From positions 1,760,001 to 1,824,000 of the forward strand of contig JAPWDM010000017.1 in NCBI GenBank assembly GCA_035578155.1: 64,000 nucleotides of DNA, read 5' to 3'. The DNA comes from Brachynemurus nebulosus. Its lineage: Eukaryota > Arthropoda > Insecta > Neuroptera > Myrmeleontidae. The first letter of the stretch is position 1, and each line of letters begins with the position of its first letter. The notes beneath the pieces are model-generated. The model saw only the letters and a list, made by a program, of their open reading frames with translations. It had not been told where the DNA came from and did no database searches. Position numbers and translations under genes: made by a program. Below are positions 35,549-53,017 of the stretch, piece by piece.

Positions 35549-35680
35549 TAGTATATTACGTGATTGAGGTTGTAAGTTCCATATTACACACGAGCGAAAA
35601 AGTTACACAAGAGCCGCACAGCGGCGAATGCGTAATTGCGCGAGTGTGTAATATGCCTTACAACCGAGTTACGTACTATA
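35549..35680. mobile_element. Palindromic MITE-like element
   Basis: Ends TAGTATATTACGTGATTG and GAGTTACGTACTATA are inverted. Arms continue through GGTTGTAAG/CTTACAACC, ATATTACACACGAGCG and GAGCCGC to a centre near 35620. The GC-rich palindrome stands out from AT-rich flanks and resembles 3165-3304 in style. Confidence 0.7.
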
Positions 35681-35689
35681 CTTTATCTA

Positions 35690-37460
35690 CGACTAACATG
35701 AAATTCACAATAAACGATAAAAATGTATAATTTATATAAATACCAATACATTAAAATTATGTAGTATTTGAAATTTACCCCTGTCGCAGCATCTGCATAA
35801 CATAGCGAATTTCCTCCCATTAACTTATTTTAGTTCAAAAAATAATTTTTCAAAAGACTACAAGACATAATAATTAATAACAGTGAGATTTTACGTCCGT
35901 TTTTCAGACTTTTGTCTAATACAGACGCCACCTAGAATTTTTTTTAGATCTACAAAAAAATCAGTCTACAGAGTTCAATTTATTACTTAGGCAAATAATT
36001 CAAATATCACTAACAATAAATGTCTTAAATGAGTTTAAAAAAATCAAAATGATACTGTTTATTAAATTGCGTAAGATCTGACACTGACTTTTTTAAAGTG
36101 GTCAAGTGGGAGTAAGCTAGTAAATGCAATGATAGATATGATGAATTTATAAGGATTTTCTTGAACTACAAAATCTTAAAAATATGGGAACGCGTACTTT
36201 TTTTTTCGTTAACTTATTGTATTTTATTTTTTTGCACAAAATTTTAAAAATACTTTATTTTCTTAAAAAACAGGGGCAACTCTAGCCACAGGTATACCTA
36301 TTAAAAGTTATTTTACTTACTTATTATACACATAAATATTTTTTGTATATATCAACATCTAAAAACATTTCAGTCCCTTTTTGGCAATCCTGGCAGAACT
36401 AAAACATTTTTTTTAATTTTTTTTTATTATTAAAATCGAAATGTTCTTTTAAAGATGGTTAAAATTACCATATTTTACATTAAAATGTCGGCACAATCAC
36501 TCCCTAGTTAACTATCCTTAGACTTAATATTAGAAAATTGAGAAGAAACACGTCAATTAGATTTTTTCAAAAGGCTATTTTAAAAATGTGTATTAATGAC
36601 TTTTATTAAATAAATTTAAGTTTTTCAATATATTTTCCATTCATTTTAAAATACTTGAATGTCCTGATAAATTGTCAAATAATCACATAAAGTACGTGGC
36701 TATACTTTTGGCTTGGAGCGAATAAGACGAAGATTTTCTTCTAAAACTAAATTTAATAATTAATTAAAGAAATAAAAAAACTGGTGATCCCCTACCTTTC
36801 AAATACAATCTTTGTTGTATGTAAAAATTTTAATAAATTTTTTTCAAAAAACTGTAAGTAAACTGTAAAATTTTCTTTACACAAGTGTTAAAATATATAA
36901 ATGTTTACTTTTAAATTAACAGTTTAACTGTTTTTAAATTATTCACCTTAAATTTTTTTAATATTTCCAAAATAAATATAAAGGTCTAAAAGAATCTGTT
37001 AAAATTAAAAAAAATTTTTTTTTTGTTGTCAAAACAAATTTGAATGTGCAAATTTATTTACGAGTAAAATGCTGTGTTTATACATTCTAATTATAACGGT
37101 ATTCTCAGTGGGATAGAAAATTACGTAAAAATATTATTGTTTCAATATGGTTTAACGTAATTTTTATTCACTTGTAGCAAACTCTTAATAATTTTAGTAA
37201 GGTGTAAAGATAATATAAATTCTAACCATATTACATAAAACAAATATTCTTGATAATTTTTCTATAAAAAAATGGAATAGATAACGTAAAATCCGCTATA
37301 CCGGAACACGATCCAATAAAAAAACAGTTTTGACATTTACATATTAATGAAGTTATTTCTGAAAGAAACGTCTGATAACAAAAATTATTATTAATAGAAT
37401 GATTGTTTTTCAATTTAAATCCACCTCACCTTTAATGTTTCCTTATTTAATTAAAGAAAT
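35690..37460. other. AT-rich DNA without recognisable gene
   Basis: The word CCCTGTCGCAGCATCTGCAT (35778) recurs at 45078, so part of it is a dispersed repeat. Otherwise nothing was seen. Confidence 0.45.
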
Positions 37461-37466
37461 AAACAT

Positions 37467-37556
<90 letters not shown>
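37467..37556. repeat. (CA)n(TA)n microsatellite
   Basis: About ten CA units followed by about 34 TA units. Confidence 0.9.
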
Positions 37557-37560
<4 letters not shown>

Positions 37561-37755
37561 CAGTTTTTGCTGAATGTGTCTCTTTTGCGTTTGATCAATG
37601 CTTATTCATAGAAATGCATACATTATAAATTTCAACATTTTCCAGTGAATTTTCGAAGTTAGCGCAATAAAACTATACAAATAATTTTTATTAGTCCAGT
37701 TAAGAGATTATAAGAGCTAAATCACCCTTTTATTTGGTTTAAATATGATATGATA

Positions 37756-37756
<1 letters not shown>

Positions 37757-37815
<59 letters not shown>
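37757..37815. repeat. (TA)n microsatellite
   Basis: About 28 TA units preceded by three TATGA units. Confidence 0.9.
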
Positions 37816-37819
<4 letters not shown>

Positions 37820-38162
37820 ATTTCTATGGAGTACAGATATAACCTTTGTATGTAAGTAAAATCATGTACGTAAAATGGCCAAAATTTATATTACAAATAG
37901 TTTTAATTTCTTTTTGAGTCTAAAAGATTTACAAGATTTACTTACTGCTTTAAAATCGTAAAATTTTTAATATTTTTTTTTTTTTTTTTTTTATTTGGGA
38001 GCGTATCATCAATTGGTAAATAAAAAATTATTGATTTGAAGTTGCAAAATTTTATTAATAATGAAAAATTGTCGCCATTTTGATAAGTTAGTTTAAAATT
38101 GATTAGAACTTTACAAAATACGTAGATGGCGAAATAAAATACAGTATTTTGGTGGTTTATTT

Positions 38163-38309
38163 TATCGAATCTTTAAACCATTCTGTATTTCCTACTTTGA
38201 CATTCTGTGTATTACTAGATGTCACTCTATGATACTCTATGACGTAGTGACATCTAGTAATACATAGAATGTCAAAGTAGGAAATACAGAATGGTTTAAA
38301 TATTCGATA
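38163..38309. mobile_element. 147-bp near-perfect palindrome (MITE)
   Basis: Arms of about 65 bp pair almost completely: TTTAAACCATTCTGTATTTC on the left and its inverse before ATTCGATA. The loop is roughly 16 nt around GATACTCTATGAC. Ends TATCGAAT and ATTCGATA also pair. Such a structure would form a miRNA-precursor-like hairpin if transcribed, which is a known fate of palindromic MITEs. Confidence 0.85.
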
Positions 38310-38919
38310 GCAGAAGATGTATATGATGTATGTGATGTAGGTTACATACGTGTTCTTTTCAGGTGTCAATGTGCTAATTTTTTAAAGTTGTTAATATATT
38401 CTTCCCGTTTTTTTTATACGTGTCAACATTTTACAAAAGAAAACATTAATAAATCAAAATTTTTGGGTTATATTTTTTTAAAAACATATTAATTGGATTA
38501 AAAAAACTTGGTTTCATGCTTATTAGGAAAAAAAATGGGTGTTTCAATTATTTATTAATTTTTATAAGCCAGTTTAATGAAATACCTAAAAATAGTTTTA
38601 GGTAATGGGGGCTTTTACCTTACCTAGACCATTAAAAACTTATAGAACTGAAAGAAATAAAATATAGCTGCATCGTTAAATTGGATTAAAAAAATCATGA
38701 CACTCCACTTATAAAGCCTTTTTTTCGAATGTAGCATCGCAAGACATGAGACAGAAAAAAAAAGACTGTGAGTGCGAGTGTAATGGAAAAAGATTTCTTC
38801 CAACATATTTTCTAATTTTTCTCAAAAAGTAAATAACTTAGAGCAATGCTCCAAAAACATTTTTTACGTATATTACCTTTTACTTTCTAGTGATTTTGAT
38901 GGATGGTTTATAAATTTAA
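38310..38919. other. AT-rich DNA, nothing recognised
   Basis: A minus-strand 60-codon ORF (38624-38806) lacks recognisable motifs. Confidence 0.4.
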
Positions 38920-39270
38920 CTTCTTTTTGTGTTTTAGGAGTTGTTCCACCGTGTTGGGTTATATTAATTAAGATTTATATAACTTAAAAAGTTGCTACAT
39001 TAAAATATATTTCGCTCATATGAAGGGCTCTTCTTGTACATCTACAGTTTTGTATAATTAATTAAAATTTAGATTATATGTTTAACAATTTTAGGTTATT
39101 TCTTAGGTTAAACATATTTTACGTTTTTTGTTAGGTTAAACATATCATATAAATTTTAACTAATTAGGAGCTGAGCGAAATATATTGTAATGTAATAACT
39201 TTTTAAGTTATATAAATTTTAATTATTATAACCTAATACGGTGGAATAACTCCAAAAACACAAAAAGAAG
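38920..39270. mobile_element. 351-bp element with ~97-bp inverted arms
   Basis: Left CTTCTTTTTGTGTTTT and right AAAAACACAAAAAGAAG ends start arms that remain inverted through ATTTATATAACTTAAAAAG and AATATATTTCGCTC. The core of about 155 bp contains two TTAGGTTAAACATAT words. A CCTTTTACTTTCTA duplicate lies on both sides (about 38877 and 39271), but is separated from the left end by about 30 bp. Confidence 0.75.
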
Positions 39271-39344
39271 CCTTTTACTTTCTATTGGTGTAAAAAAATT
39301 TTGAAAAATTGCTCGATTTTGGCAAAAAACTGCCCGAAAAACGT

Positions 39345-39448
39345 ACTTCTGGGTGTCCGACGTGTCTGGCTAACGAACTCATCCAACAATTTGGGAAATC
39401 GAATTCGTACATAAAATTTCATAAGCATTAAACGTTTCGTTCGAGAGT

Positions 39449-39537
<89 letters not shown>

Positions 39538-39590
39538 TTTAGTGAATATCATTTAGTGAATTTCCAGTTTTGGAAATTTGCTAAAAACAA
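39345..39590 (+). repeat. (TA)n-cored repeat, near-complete copy
   Basis: Left flank GACGTGTCTGGCTAACGAAC, AATTTCATAAGCATTAAACG and TTTCGTTCGAGAGTTAT; (TA)n at about 39455-39533; right flank ATTTTAGTGAATATCATTT, cut short before GGAAATTTGCTAAAAA. Confidence 0.85.
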
Positions 39591-39599
39591 ACGTAAACA

Positions 39600-40516
39600 T
39601 TCAGTTGCTAAGCAATATTTTTGTACAGATTCTAATATAATATGTATCATGTATATCACTGTATAATATGTATATAATAATTATAAGAATTAATAAAAGT
39701 GTACTAGGCTTTGTTATTTTTACACATGCGTATAAAGGGCCATTTTTTGTACAGCTGGATATGTGGCTGTATGTAAAACGTCGCTTACTTAGATAGTTTT
39801 TTTTTTTTTTATAATAAACAAGCAATTTCATGGGAGTCGTAGATAAAATTATATATCATAACTGAGTAAGTTATTCATCGGCTATTGTTATAATAAAAAT
39901 TTGTACAATTATTTCAAGTACCCATATTTTCGTTCATATTTACAAGAACATTTTTAAATTCATTGTATGTATATAATATGTATACATTTTTCATGATACA
40001 CAAAAGTTTCTATCATTTTTATTTTCAACTAACCATTCTTAAATTGCTGTTTTCCCTTTTTATTTTGTAAATGCCTCCGGCATGTATGTCTTATGTATTT
40101 ATTTCCGAAGTAGACAATCATTTACTACCGACTACTAGTCATAGAGATTCTATAGTAACGTTAAAATCAAGTTTGAGTTTTATGAGGTTGTATATCGGTA
40201 TTATGATTTCACTAGATACGATTATACTTTTTCTTCAATCCACTCAACAAAAATAATTTGCCTTTAAGCGTCACTCCTTTTTTTACTATCTTTTTATTTG
40301 TATTACGAGTTAGTAAATAGCTAGAGCTTAGCTATTCACCGTCCGTCAGTTTTGGAATACCTATAATCTTTATTAGGTATTATAGATACCGGGTGAATAT
40401 TGTTAACCGATTGTGAGATCTATGTAAAATTCGATTTATTTCATAGAAAGTAAAAAGGGTAAGGTTACCATTTGAAAATAAATGCTAGTAAATATAGAGG
40501 AAAAAACTATTCATGC

Positions 40517-40547
<31 letters not shown>

Positions 40548-41338
40548 CCATAACTTACTTAGTTTTGTGATAGATTGTTGATAAAATGGTATGTCCCTTT
40601 CGTGTAACACCCAAAAACTCATAATTTTAAATTTTGATGATTGCTATATTAATATAATCTAAAATAAGTGTTGTGTACTTGCGCTGGGCTATACGTTGTG
40701 CGATATTTATACGATATAAATAATACGTACGTAGTTTTGGCTACGGTTAAATTTGCTTACAAAAATTTTCAATCCCCCATTCATTTGTTTTCACCGTTTG
40801 ACAGTACTTGAGTAGTATTATCCATGGAAATTTAAATTTCCCAAATCACAGTTTAAATGTTAGTTGTTAAACATTAATTTGAACTTAATAAATTACATGG
40901 CTAATAAATAATTCGAACCTTTTATTATCTTGTTTATAAAATAGTACATGTAATTATTTACCATTTAAAGAAACAAGCTGTACTTTCATCTCATGGGGTA
41001 TATTCAGGGTCGACCCGAGTGCAATGTAAACGGTGCACTACACTAGGTCTAAATCAAAGTTTGCTGTGGAGTTTTATATTCCGGAAAGACAATTTTACAA
41101 ATATGTATTACAATATTTATTTAAAAATATGTAGGTTACTCTGAAAATTATATTAACTTTATCAATTAAACTATTATCATTGTATTTGCAGAAAAATCTT
41201 TTTCAAGACTGAAGATAACAAAATATTACTTTGCACTTATCGTTAGTTAATATCGATTTACCTTGCAGCAGTTCTATATCAAAAGTAGTAAGATTACAGC
41301 GATTCTGTACCAAAAGTTGCAAGGTTACAATGATATTA
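39600..41338. other. AT-rich DNA without recognisable gene
   Basis: An A-run lies at 40524-40547, and ORFs at 39601-39831 and 40071-40256 carry no recognisable motif. Nothing else was seen. Confidence 0.4.
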
Positions 41339-41339
41339 A

Positions 41340-43131
41340 AAACGCCGTGAGCAGCGGGGCCCCATCATGGAAGTCGAATTTTTCCCTTCATCTTCGGTAT
41401 CTTCAAGATATCTAAATGTGATTGAAAGGCTACAAGCGAATTCTCATTTTGGTGGTTTCAAAACTGATGATGAGTGCTTGGCTAATCCAGGAATTTAATA
41501 AGACTTGAATCTACTATTTTTTTTTTTTAAAACTACGCAGTCACAAACGTTTTTATGAACATATTCACAATTTGCAAATGATTTCCGATCGACTGAGTAC
41601 CCGAAAGCGTATACCTATCTGTAAGAGAGCTTTTCAGGCATTTAATTTTTTTGACGCACCCGGAAATTAATTCTGAAAAAATTATATGTTGCATGGATCA
41701 TAGTAAGAAGGTTGCAAAAAAATTTTGATAATTATACCGTAGCTACAAGTTGATAAAAAAAAATATTAAAAAGTTAAGCAATTTTGGAGGTTATATTTTT
41801 TTGAAGCTGAACATCTTTTCTGAGACATATACCATAAAGGTATCTGAAACATAAAAACTTCAACCAAATCCGTCAAGCCATTCAAAAGATTTTTCGACTT
41901 TCAAAAAATAATTTCTTACCCACAAGGGGTAAGTTTTCGATGACTGAAATTCAGTAAATATCAATTTTATGTCGATAGCAGCTAGCAGCAAAAAAAATTA
42001 ACACAATTCAAATTCAATAGAAACACATACATACAAAGGCATTCCTACCCATGCTTGCCTGCCAGTACCCTTTGTGTTTTCTTTTTTTAAATATTAAAAG
42101 AAGGACTTGAAGATTCCTACTTTATAAATAAACAGTGACTTTAATAACATTTTTAAATTACTTAATATTTACGTATTGCATTTGTTACAAAAGTAAGCAT
42201 TTAAAACAGATTTAACAATACTATTGAATTCCGATGTAAAAATGGAAGAAATGGGGGAAAAGTAATGTGAAATCTCTAAAAGGCACTTGCTGGATACTAA
42301 CTCAATACACGTACAAAATTTCAGCCCTCTAGGTTTCCTTAGAGAGTCTTTAGACGTGTTAGAAAAAAGCAAAAAAATCAAGGAAATATTGGCGTAATAA
42401 TCGTGGGAGTAAGGGTTAAAAGTTGAAACGTCCAAAAAGCAATGGCTGGCTATTAACTTGACCTGTACACAAAATTTCAGCCCTTTAGGTTTATTTGGGG
42501 AGATTTTGATCCGAACGAAACTGTTAAGAAACAAGAAAAATCATGTTCTTTTTGGTATAAAAATGGTGGGGGTAAGGGTTAAAAGTTGAGACCCCCAGAA
42601 GGCACCCCCTTGATACAAACTCAATCCGAGTACAAAATTTCAGCCCTCTAGATTTATTTGGGTGACGTGTGCGAGTGGTACAAACTTTGAAAACGTCGAA
42701 AATGCATAAAATTGTAGCTTAAAATGGTGGGGGTGGGGGTAAAATATTAAAACCTCCAAAAAGCACAAAGGTATGAATATTATCAACATATCAAATTTCA
42801 ACCCTCTACGTTAATTCTGGGGGGCTGTGGGCATCTTAGATCCAGCCAAAATAATTTTTTCCCCTCTACTCCCTCCAAATGATCCTAGGAAGCTGAATTT
42901 TGGATATGCTGTAGAAAATTAGCCGAAACATTATTTCCGACCTGTTTGGAAAAGTTTTATTGTTTTGTTGCCCCGCACCACCCCCTTAAAAGCTGGGTCG
43001 GATCCAAAATTTGCCCAAAATTTGACCCCACTTTGATAGTATGAGGTGCATCGGAAATGACCGCCACTTACTTAATTTCAGCTCTTAACTTCCATAGGGG
43101 AGCCATACACATCTCAAAAGGTAGTGGGAGT

Positions 43132-43227
<96 letters not shown>

Positions 43228-43354
43228 CAGACATTTTTTTCTACCTAATCGTGTTCTACGGGTGCGAAAACGGTTAGCGCGCCTACTCTCGCCTCTCGCC
43301 GGTCTTATCGTATAGGCTATATAAGTCTAATTTTTTCAAGGAAAAATTCGACTA
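41340..43354 (+). mobile_element. ~2-kb dispersed repeat, copy A
   Basis: Begins AACGCCGTGAGCAGCGGGG and ends AAAATTCGACTA. The inside has degenerate ~160-bp modules, each carrying AAATTTCAGCCCTCTAG-like and GGTGGGGGTAAGGGTTAAAA words, and then a (TA)n run (43134-43222). The end pairs with AGTCGAATTTTT close to the start, giving a ~12-bp inverted terminus. It has no coding capacity; ORFs across it merely read the modules. The element class is unknown. Confidence 0.85.
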
Positions 43355-43359
43355 AAAAT

Positions 43360-45115
43360 TTAGAAAAATTCGATTAAAAATTCGAATAAAAATCACATAT
43401 GAATATAAACACTTTTTGATAAAAAGTAAAACGACAACATATTATATCGGTAACTTTACTAAACAATTACTCCCATAAGGATCTACCATTTGTTCAGAAT
43501 TGCTAAATCGTTTCAATGTAGGCCATCCTACCCCTGAGTAAAAATATCTGTGCAATCTAGAAGTACCAAAATGCAGTAAATTGTTATATTATTATTGTAC
43601 TATATAAGGCCTCACAAGTTAACTTTGCACCGGGCTCCACTTTTGGTCGTGCCGGATTCTGGATATATTATTCTCTCTCACAAGTATTACGTACAAAAGT
43701 ATTTTTTTATCGAAATAAAGAATTGTGTTTTTTGTGCAAACATATGCCACTTCTGATCATCGAATTTACAAAAGTGATATTGACCATCATGTACTGTCCG
43801 ATAGAAACTAATTTTTTTTCTGCAACCGAAATCGAATTTCGTTTGCAGTCTCAGTTTCAGCCAAAACCGAAACCGAAACCTAGATTTATTTACCTATCTA
43901 CCTAACTGACAGTATATACCGCTATTGTTTATTTAAGTAATTTAAAATTGGCGGGGTATATAATTATTGTTACGAAGTTGCCAACAAATTATAGTAAAGG
44001 CAAACTTTAGAAAATATCATCATCTCTTACCGTCTAGTGAAACTGAGTATAAAAATATTTTTTATTCAAAACATAAATTTTTCAAGTGCGTTGCCGTTGA
44101 AATTTCATTTTATATAAAAAGCCACTAGGTACCCAGGTACTATTCATAGAGCATGTTTACGAATCACTGTAGTAAGTATTGTGTGTACACGTATGGAAAG
44201 AAGTAATAGGCTCTAGTTGAATGACTTGACTATGAATTTTATTCAAAAGCTTATTTACTGTCAAGCAGTGGAAAAGAAGATAATATAAAATATATCATAG
44301 GTACAGTACAGTACACATAGAAGCGTAGATAAGTGTATAATAATACATGTACATATGTACGTTACATACACATATGTATGCATGTAAATAAGGCAAGGGT
44401 GCCTGAAGATGAATATCTACGGGTAACAAGTAAGTGAACGATTTGGAAAATGTCAACATAATATTTCAAATGTAAATCAATTGTAATGTAATGTGGCACT
44501 GATATAGAAAATATACCACCGCATATGATTCAATAGAAATATTTGTAAAAATAAGGGAGAGTGGGTTAATATGTTAATAATTCAGGAAAAATATCATAAA
44601 TTGACGAATAGTGGTGGTGCTGAGAATATGAAAATATTTGAAACTGGTTACCTGCCTGCAGGCTCTAAACAACTTAAAAGCATTGTAGTTTGAAAATTAA
44701 CATTTATAAGACAATAAAATCGATTCAAGTGTCTTCTTTATCGTCCAAAGAAATGTTTTATGCTAGTTTCTAATTGTAGAAACTGGTCGAAAGTCTCAAA
44801 AATTAACTTTCACAGTCAATAAAAATCCAATTAAACTGGGTTTCATTTTCTATTAAATTTCCAGAAGGGTTATTTTTAATTTATTGTTAAAATTTTGGTA
44901 TTGTTTTTTGACAGTATCTTAAGTGTTCCCACTGATACTTCTTTAAGTTTTAAAAAATTTTCCCAGTCTAGGTTGAATTTTAGCATATCAAATTTTTGTA
45001 TTTTGTAGTATAGATATCTTACTGTTATTTTTTTTTTGTAACATAAGATATCTACATATTCCATATATAAAATACCCCTGTCGCAGCATCTGCATAACAT
45101 AGCGAATTTCCAAAT
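43360..45115. other. AT-rich DNA without recognisable gene
   Basis: Short ORFs without motifs. CCCTGTCGCAGCATCTGCAT at 45078 repeats the word at 35778. Confidence 0.4.
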
Positions 45116-45119
45116 CTTG

Positions 45120-47170
<2,051 letters not shown>

Positions 47171-47292
47171 TATTTTTCCGTACATACATATGTACATTGT
47201 ACATATTTTGTTTTGTTTCATATTTAATAATATTTATATCATAACATAATCTTCAATTTCTTGTTTACTTAAAAATTCAATAAAAAAAAAAG

Positions 47293-49020
<1,728 letters not shown>

Positions 49021-49410
49021 AAAATTCTTCACTATATTAGCTTAGAAAATCTGTTTAATTTACATTTTTTAACATGGGATAGAACCATGCTAATTATAAT
49101 GCAATAAATGAGAAACAAAACTCTATACATGTATGTGTGTTATATCACATATATGTGAATAGTTTTCACTTGTTCTCACAAAATTCTTTAATAAAAAAGT
49201 GAAATATTTTTATACTTAATAAAGAACTGAGATATAAATATAAATTACTTATTAGACTAACAAAGAAAGAATAAAAGTGAAAATTTACATTTTCTCGAAA
49301 AATACTTAAAATAGAAAGAAAATTATAAGAATATTTTCTTCATAATTTTTTTTTCCTTTTCAACGATGTAAAAATTGAACTGCCTTATGATAGGATCGAA
49401 TGATAAAAAA
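49021..49410. other. AT-rich spacer
   Basis: No features are supported between copy B and the (TA)n repeat. Confidence 0.4.
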
Positions 49411-49411
49411 T

Positions 49412-49542
49412 GGCCAGAAAACCTACTTCTGGGCATCCGACGTGTCTGGCTAACGAACTTAGCCAAGCCAATTCAGAATCCAGTCCGCACACAAAATTTC
49501 ATAAGCGTTAGACGTTTCGTTCGAGAGTTATCGTGGGAACAC

Positions 49543-49622
<80 letters not shown>

Positions 49623-49750
49623 TTTAGTGAATATCATTTTCGTACTCTAGGGACCTCAAAACAGATTCCTGCCATAGTCCCGGACTCAGATTGCGTCATG
49701 ACACCTACTGTAATAGCTGAATTTCGAGTTTTCGAAATTCGCTAAAAAGG
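49412..49750 (+). repeat. (TA)n-cored repeat, complete reference copy
   Basis: Left flank CATCCGACGTGTCTGGCTAA, TTTCATAAGCGTTAGACG and GAGAGTTATCGTGGGAAC; (TA)n at 49545-49618; right flank ATTTTAGTGAATATCATTTT, GGGACCTCAAAACAG and TTTCGAAATTCGCTAAAAA. It is the best copy for defining the family's two flanks. Confidence 0.87.
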
Positions 49751-50034
49751 TATATATAAAGAACATTGTTATATGATCATATCCAAAACAATTTTTGTTT
49801 TCAATTTTCTTAAAATATTTGATTACTAAAGAATAAGGTTTAAAGAGAAATCACCTACAGTTACCAATAGAAATTTTGTTATTTATTTGAGACGAAATAT
49901 AATTTCATCTTCGCAAGGAAATATAATTACATCACATACTTACATACACATTTGTATGTAATGCGTATTTATTTCGATTAAAATAGAATGGAACTGAGCA
50001 TTCGTTAGCACTGAAGTCGGTCTATCATAAAAAT

Positions 50035-50390
50035 TTATTGAAAACTTAGATCATAAATATTTCGTAAACGGTGCATCGAAGCTCAAAAATAACGAAATTT
50101 TTGAAGGCTTAAGCGAAGCAAGTTGTTGATACTCCAAACATATTGCGACTGTTAAAACCTATTTTTCCTTATCGAAAATTATCGGTAACGAACTACTTGT
50201 CATAAATTGGTTATAACTGTTTAATTTAAGCTCTATTAGTTCCTCTGATTTGGTCACCAGTAGAATATTTTCGAAAAAATTAGTTCTCGATACCTTTCGT
50301 AAACGTAAACTTTTGATCGCAAATATCTCGTAAACGGTGCGTCGTAGCGAAAAAATAACGAAATTTTTCAAAGCCTAAGCGTAGTCTAGT
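50035..50390. repeat. Dispersed AAAATAACGAAATTTTT repeat
   Basis: Two partial units share AAAATAACGAAATTTTTGAA and AAATATTTCGTAAACGG / AAATATCTCGTAAACGG words with 26100-26790. Confidence 0.7.
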
Positions 50391-50762
50391 TCACAAGTTG
50401 AAAAAAGTTGAATAGAAATAAAGCTCGCAATGACCTAGAGAAAAATGTATTTTAAGGATTTTACAGCAAGATCCCGTTAAGAAAAAATTTTTACCTTAAT
50501 TTTTGGTAAAGTTATGCAATTGTTAACCAACAAATAATTTACGGATTTCTGCTTTCACAAATAGTTACGTAAAAGTTTAAATAATTACATTAAAATTTTT
50601 TTGCCTCGTGGAGCCCTTCTTATATATATAAAATTTTTTTATTGTTATTTCTTTCATATTTCTTTAATTTTTAACTTTAAGAAATTATAATAAATACTAT
50701 ACTTAAGAATATACTATACTTAAGAATATTCTGTTGTAAAAGTTTATAATATAAAAGTTTTT

Positions 50763-50886
50763 TAGTCGAATTTTCTCCGAAAAATTAGACTTATACAGTC
50801 TATACGATAAGAGCTGCGAGAGGCGAGACCAGGGGCGCTATCCGTTTTCGGACCCGTAGAACACGATTATGTAAAAAAAAAAGATG

Positions 50887-50963
<77 letters not shown>

Positions 50964-53017
50964 CCCGCAACTTTTAATATGTGTAGGGCCCCCCTATGGA
51001 AGTTAAGAGATGAAATTTGGTAAGTGGGGCTTATTCCGATGCACAACAATACTATCAAAGTGGGGTCAAATTTTGGGCAAATTTTTTTTCGGACCCGACC
51101 TTTAAGGGGGTGGTGGGGGGGCGGAAAAGCAATAAAACTTTTCCAAATCGGTTTTAAATAATGTTTCGGTCAATTATCTACAACATATCCAAAATGCAGC
51201 TTCCTAGGATGATATGGTGGGAGTAGAGGGGGGAAAAAACGATTTTCGCTGGATCTAACAGGCCCCCAGCCCCCCAGAATTAACGTAGAGGGTTGAAATT
51301 TGGTGTGTTGATAAAGTTCGTACCTAGGTTGTGCTTTTTGGAGGTTTTAATATTTTACCCCCACCCCCCTCATTTTTAAGCTACAATTTCATGCATTTTC
51401 GACGTTTTCGAAGTTTGTACCACTCGCACAGGTCACCCGAATAAACCTAGAGGGCTGAAATTTTGTATTCGGATTGAGTTAGTATCAAGGGGGTGCCTTT
51501 TGGGGGTCTCGACATTTAACCCCTACCCCCACCATTTTTATACCCAAAAGAACATGATTTTTCTTGTTTTTTAACAGTTTCGTTCGGGTCAAAATCTCCC
51601 CAAATAAACCTAGAGGGCTGAAATTTGGTATTCGGATTGAGTTAGTATCAAGGGGGTGCCTTTTGGGGGTCTCGACATTTAACCCCTACCCCCACCATTT
51701 TTATACCCAAAAGAACATGATTTTTCTTGTTTTTTAACAGTTTCGTTCGGGTCAAAATCTCCCCAAATAAACCTAGAGGGCTGAAATTTGGTGTACCGGT
51801 TAAGCTAATAGCCAGACACTGTTTTTTGGAGGTTTCAACTTTTAACCCTTACCCCCACGATTTTTACGCCAATATTTCCTTAATTTTTTTGCTTGTTTTC
51901 TAACACGTCTAGAGACTCCATAAGGAAACCTAGAGGGCTGAAATTTTGTACATGTATTCAGTTAGTATCCAGCTAGTACCTTGTAGGGAGTCAACATCAC
52001 TTTTCCCCCCACTTCTCCCATTTTTACATCGGAATTGAATGCTATTGTTAAATGTGTTTTAAAAGCATTATGTTTATTCTAAATACAAGTAGGCGAATAG
52101 TAATTTTAAAAAATTTAAAAAAAAGTGAATACAATTTTTTAACAAATGAAATACATACATATTAAGTAATTTGCAAATGTTATTAAAGTCACTGTTTATT
52201 TATTTATTTAATTATTATTTAGGAATTTTGGATTTTTATTATTTATAAAATAGAAATTTTGGATTTTTTTGGAAAGAAAAAATATCTTCATAAAAGCCTT
52301 CCAGTTTACTATTTAAGTTCCTTTTTTAATATTTAAAAGTAAAACACAAAGGCAATTGGCGGATAAGCATGGATAGAAATGCCCTCGTACGAATTGTTTT
52401 GGCTTTTTCCCTGTTAACTTCTATCGGCACAAAATTGAAATTTACTGAGATTCAGCCCTTAAAAACTTAAAATCTTTTTATAAAGCCCCGATCAACCGGA
52501 CACTCATTATCAGTTTTGAAACCACCAAAATTACAAATCGCTTGTGGAGTTTCAATTATATTTCGCTTGTAGACACTCAATACCGAAGAAATAATTTTTT
52601 TTTTTATTTTTTTTATTTTTTATTTTTTATTTTTTATTTTTTTTTTTTGAATGAAAAAATATCTTTATAAAGGCCTTCCAGTTTACTATTTAAGGTCCTT
52701 TTTTAATATTTAAAACTAAAACATAAAGGCAATTAGCGGATAAACATGGGCAGCAATGCCCTCGTACGAATTGTGTTGGTTTTTTTTCTGCTACCTGTTT
52801 TCGGCACAAAATTGAAATTTACTGAGATACAACCCTTAAATACTTAAAACCTTTTTTTAAAGCCTCGATCAGCCGAACACTCATCACCAGTTTTGAAACC
52901 AACAAAATGACAATTCGGTTGTAGACTTTCAATCACATTTCGCTTGTAAACATTCAATACCGAAGATGAAGGGGGAAATTCGACTACCGTGATGGGGCTC
53001 CGCTGCTCACGGCGTTT
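50763..53017 (-). mobile_element. ~2.26-kb dispersed repeat, copy C (inverted, with duplications)
   Basis: Runs from TAGTCGAATTTT (50763) to CTGCTCACGGCGTTT (53017), inverted relative to A and B, with (TA)n at about 50894-50960. Two internal duplications lengthen it. One is a 163-bp tandem pair (51465-51627, 51628-51790) that appears identical. The other is a repeat of GCGGATAAGCATGG/GCGGATAAACATGG segments about 370 bp apart (52355, 52735). Confidence 0.87.

Noticed and set aside
42169..42534. Minus-strand 121-codon ORF with repeated PKGLKFC/PRGLKFC
   Set aside because: The repetition reflects the ~160-bp non-coding modules of the large dispersed repeat.
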